Of a stretch of 22,139 bases of DNA, positions 20,821-22,139 are shown one piece after another. The position numbers were made by a program, and so were the translations under genes. A model generated the notes under the pieces. The model searched no databases and was not told the DNA's origin. It was given only the letters and a program-made list of their open reading frames with translations. The stretch comes from Chloroflexota bacterium (GTDB lineage Bacteria; Chloroflexota; Anaerolineae; Caldilineales; Caldilineaceae): contig QEUW01000077.1 in the NCBI GenBank assembly GCA_003577005.1, positions 1 through 22,139 on the forward strand, written 5' to 3'. Within the stretch, counting starts at the first letter, position 1; every line of letters begins with the position of its first letter.

Positions 20821-22139
20821 ATGACGACGAAACGCTTTCTCGGCATCACTGTAATGAGCCCCTTCTTTCAAAACGAGGGGATTGACCATACACTCGACAA
20901 CATCGTCGAACGCGCCGGCGCCACCGCGGTGGCAACCAACACATCGGTCACGGCGCCGGCCAGCGAGGGCGAAGGCTCGTTCCAACCGCCCGACGATGCC
21001 GGGGCGAGCGTCCGTCTCTTCGACCGCCCGCTGTGGGGGAAACAGGCGCTCTGGCTCCGCAGCAGCCCCGGCCATCAGGCCAATCACGCCTACTTTGCCG
21101 CTTCGCCCTACAAGCCTCGCCCCGCCGACGAGTTGACCGCAGCCAAGGGCCATGTCGTCGGCGATTTTATCCGTGCAGCCAAGGCGCGCAGGCTCAAAGT
21201 CTACATCCAGACCGGCGCGGCCCAGCCACCCGGCCTCCTGGCTGAGGATACCCCGCGCCTGCCCGATGGCCGCATGCCCGCCGGGCGCATGGCGAATGTG
21301 GGCAGCTTGGCCAGCCCTGCCATCCGTGTGTGGAACCGGGCATGGGTGCGCGATCTCTTTGCCGCCTACCCGGCGGTCGATGGCATCCGCCCTGACTGGC
21401 CGGAGTATCCCTGCTATACGCTCGCTGAGGCGTTTCAGGATTTTGGCGCGCCGGTCGCGGCCTGGGCGGCTGAGCATGGCTTTGACTTCGCCCGCATCCA
21501 GCGGGAAGTGGGCCACTTCTACCGGTATCTTCACGGCGGGTTGACCAACGCCGATCTGCGCGACCTGGCCAGCGTGGACCGGGGCAAATTTACGCTGGCC
21601 CGTCTGTTCAACCGTCTTCCCGGTGTGGCCGAGTGGTTTCGACTCAAGGCGGCGCTCTCTGCCGACCTGTTGCGCGATTGGCGGGCGGCCATCACGGCCT
21701 TTGGCGGCCCTGAAAAAGAACTTTCAGCCAATGCCTTTATGCCTCCCTTTAGCCACTTGACGGGATTGGACTTTGCCGCCGCAGCCGATTTCTGCGCCTC
21801 GATTGCTCCCAAACTCTACACCATGCATTGGTCGCTCATCATCAAATTCTGGGGGGATGTGTTGCTGGCGAACAACCCAGGGCTGGATGAACGCTTGCTG
21901 GTGCGGGCGCTGGTCAACCTGCTCGACCTGGCCGATGAACCGGTGGACGCATCCATCGACGACTACGGTTATCCCGAACCGGACGAGCCCCACCCCATCC
22001 CCAACGGGCCACAACTGCGCAAGATCGACCAGGCGTTGGCCGCTGCCAGTGGAGGCGCCAGGATCTACGCCCTCGTCCACGGCTATGGCCCGGTGGCCGA
22101 CTTCCGCCGCCGGCTGCAACTGGTCGCCGACAGCCCGGC
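20821..22139 (+). CDS. Probable TIM-barrel hydrolase-like protein, cut by window edge
   Basis: The frame is open from ATG 20821 to the end of the window (439 codons plus 2 nt), so the C-terminus is missing. It starts KRFLGITVMSPFFQNEG, then has alternating strands and helices, including VYIQTGAAQPPG (128-139) and DGIRPDWPEYPCY (187-199). The DGI--D--EYP pattern resembles strand-4 motifs of putative glycoside hydrolases such as the GHL/DUF4015 group, with D192 and E195 as candidate acids. That link is by motif only. No signal peptide is seen, so a cytoplasmic enzyme is expected. It starts 3 nt after the membrane protein gene. A polysaccharide or glycoside substrate would suit the neighbouring epimerase-like protein. 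Confidence 0.75.
   Translation, partial: MTTKRFLGITVMSPFFQNEGIDHTLDNIVERAGATAVATNTSVTAPASEGEGSFQPPDDAGASVRLFDRPLWGKQALWLRSSPGHQANHAYFAASPYKPRPADELTAAKGHVVGDFIRAAKARRLKVYIQTGAAQPPGLLAEDTPRLPDGRMPAGRMANVGSLASPAIRVWNRAWVRDLFAAYPAVDGIRPDWPEYPCYTLAEAFQDFGAPVAAWAAEHGFDFARIQREVGHFYRYLHGGLTNADLRDLASVDRGKFTLARLFNRLPGVAEWFRLKAALSADLLRDWRAAITAFGGPEKELSANAFMPPFSHLTGLDFAAAADFCASIAPKLYTMHWSLIIKFWGDVLLANNPGLDERLLVRALVNLLDLADEPVDASIDDYGYPEPDEPHPIPNGPQLRKIDQALAAASGGARIYALVHGYGPVADFRRRLQLVADSP

Noticed and set aside
20233..21534. Minus-strand ORF of 433 codons
   Set aside because: It is antisense to two plus-strand genes with better start signals and protein-like composition. Its product is Arg/Gly/Ala-rich without recognisable motifs, as expected from a high-GC shadow frame.

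Overview
The window is high-GC bacterial DNA from a free-living heterotroph. The likeliest source is the Chloroflexota (Anaerolineae/Caldilineae-like). That placement is an inference from gene content: lipoprotein sugar-binding proteins with LAAC lipoboxes (one also carrying a twin-arginine motif), a HipA-like kinase paired with DUF3037, a THUMP-like methyltransferase, a small cytosolic ceramidase-like enzyme, a PhyH dioxygenase, and a DUF559 gene sitting between palindromic repeats. No rRNA, tRNA or CRISPR array was found.

Left part (1-4300, minus strand). A carbohydrate-binding lipoprotein runs off the left edge and is driven by a perfect-consensus sigma70-type promoter with a GTATAC palindrome just downstream. 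Next come an M24 metallopeptidase and a creatininase-family amidohydrolase, each with its own promoter candidate. A small SPW-repeat membrane protein (plus strand, 4344-4682) is followed by about 250 bp of nested inverted repeats and a terminator-like hairpin.

Centre (4946-10963, minus strand). Five genes form one probable operon: DegT/DnrJ/EryC1/StrS aminotransferase, solute-binding lipoprotein, two MalF/MalG-type permeases, and a ceramidase-like hydrolase without a signal peptide. Its promoter (TTGACG-N17-TATACT) has a perfect palindrome filling the -35/-10 spacer, as expected for steric repression. Long inverted repeats lie in the binding-protein/permease spacer and in the permease/hydrolase spacer. 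No ABC ATPase is encoded here, so a shared MsmX/MalK-type ATPase from elsewhere is implied. The set suggests uptake and intracellular processing of an amino- or N-acyl-substituted carbohydrate; the substrate is unknown.

Right part (11175-22139). A HipA-like kinase and a DUF3037 protein overlap on the plus strand. An SDR oxidoreductase and a membrane-anchored coiled-coil protein with an SdrD-B-like domain lie on the minus strand, separated by a hairpin-rich 415 bp spacer. Then, all plus strand: a THUMP-like methyltransferase with a small DUF6504-like protein; a PhyH dioxygenase; a DUF559 nuclease-fold gene flanked by 44 bp inverted repeats; an EamA/DMT exporter; a sugar phosphate isomerase/epimerase-type TIM barrel; an unrecognised membrane protein; and a probable TIM-barrel hydrolase cut by the right edge.

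The most notable non-gene signals are the DUF559 cassette (17555-18172), a dispersed palindromic family with core GTGCGTTGCAC present at four intergenic sites, the promoter/operator designs ahead of the two transporter transcription units, and the nested inverted repeat at 4685-4790.
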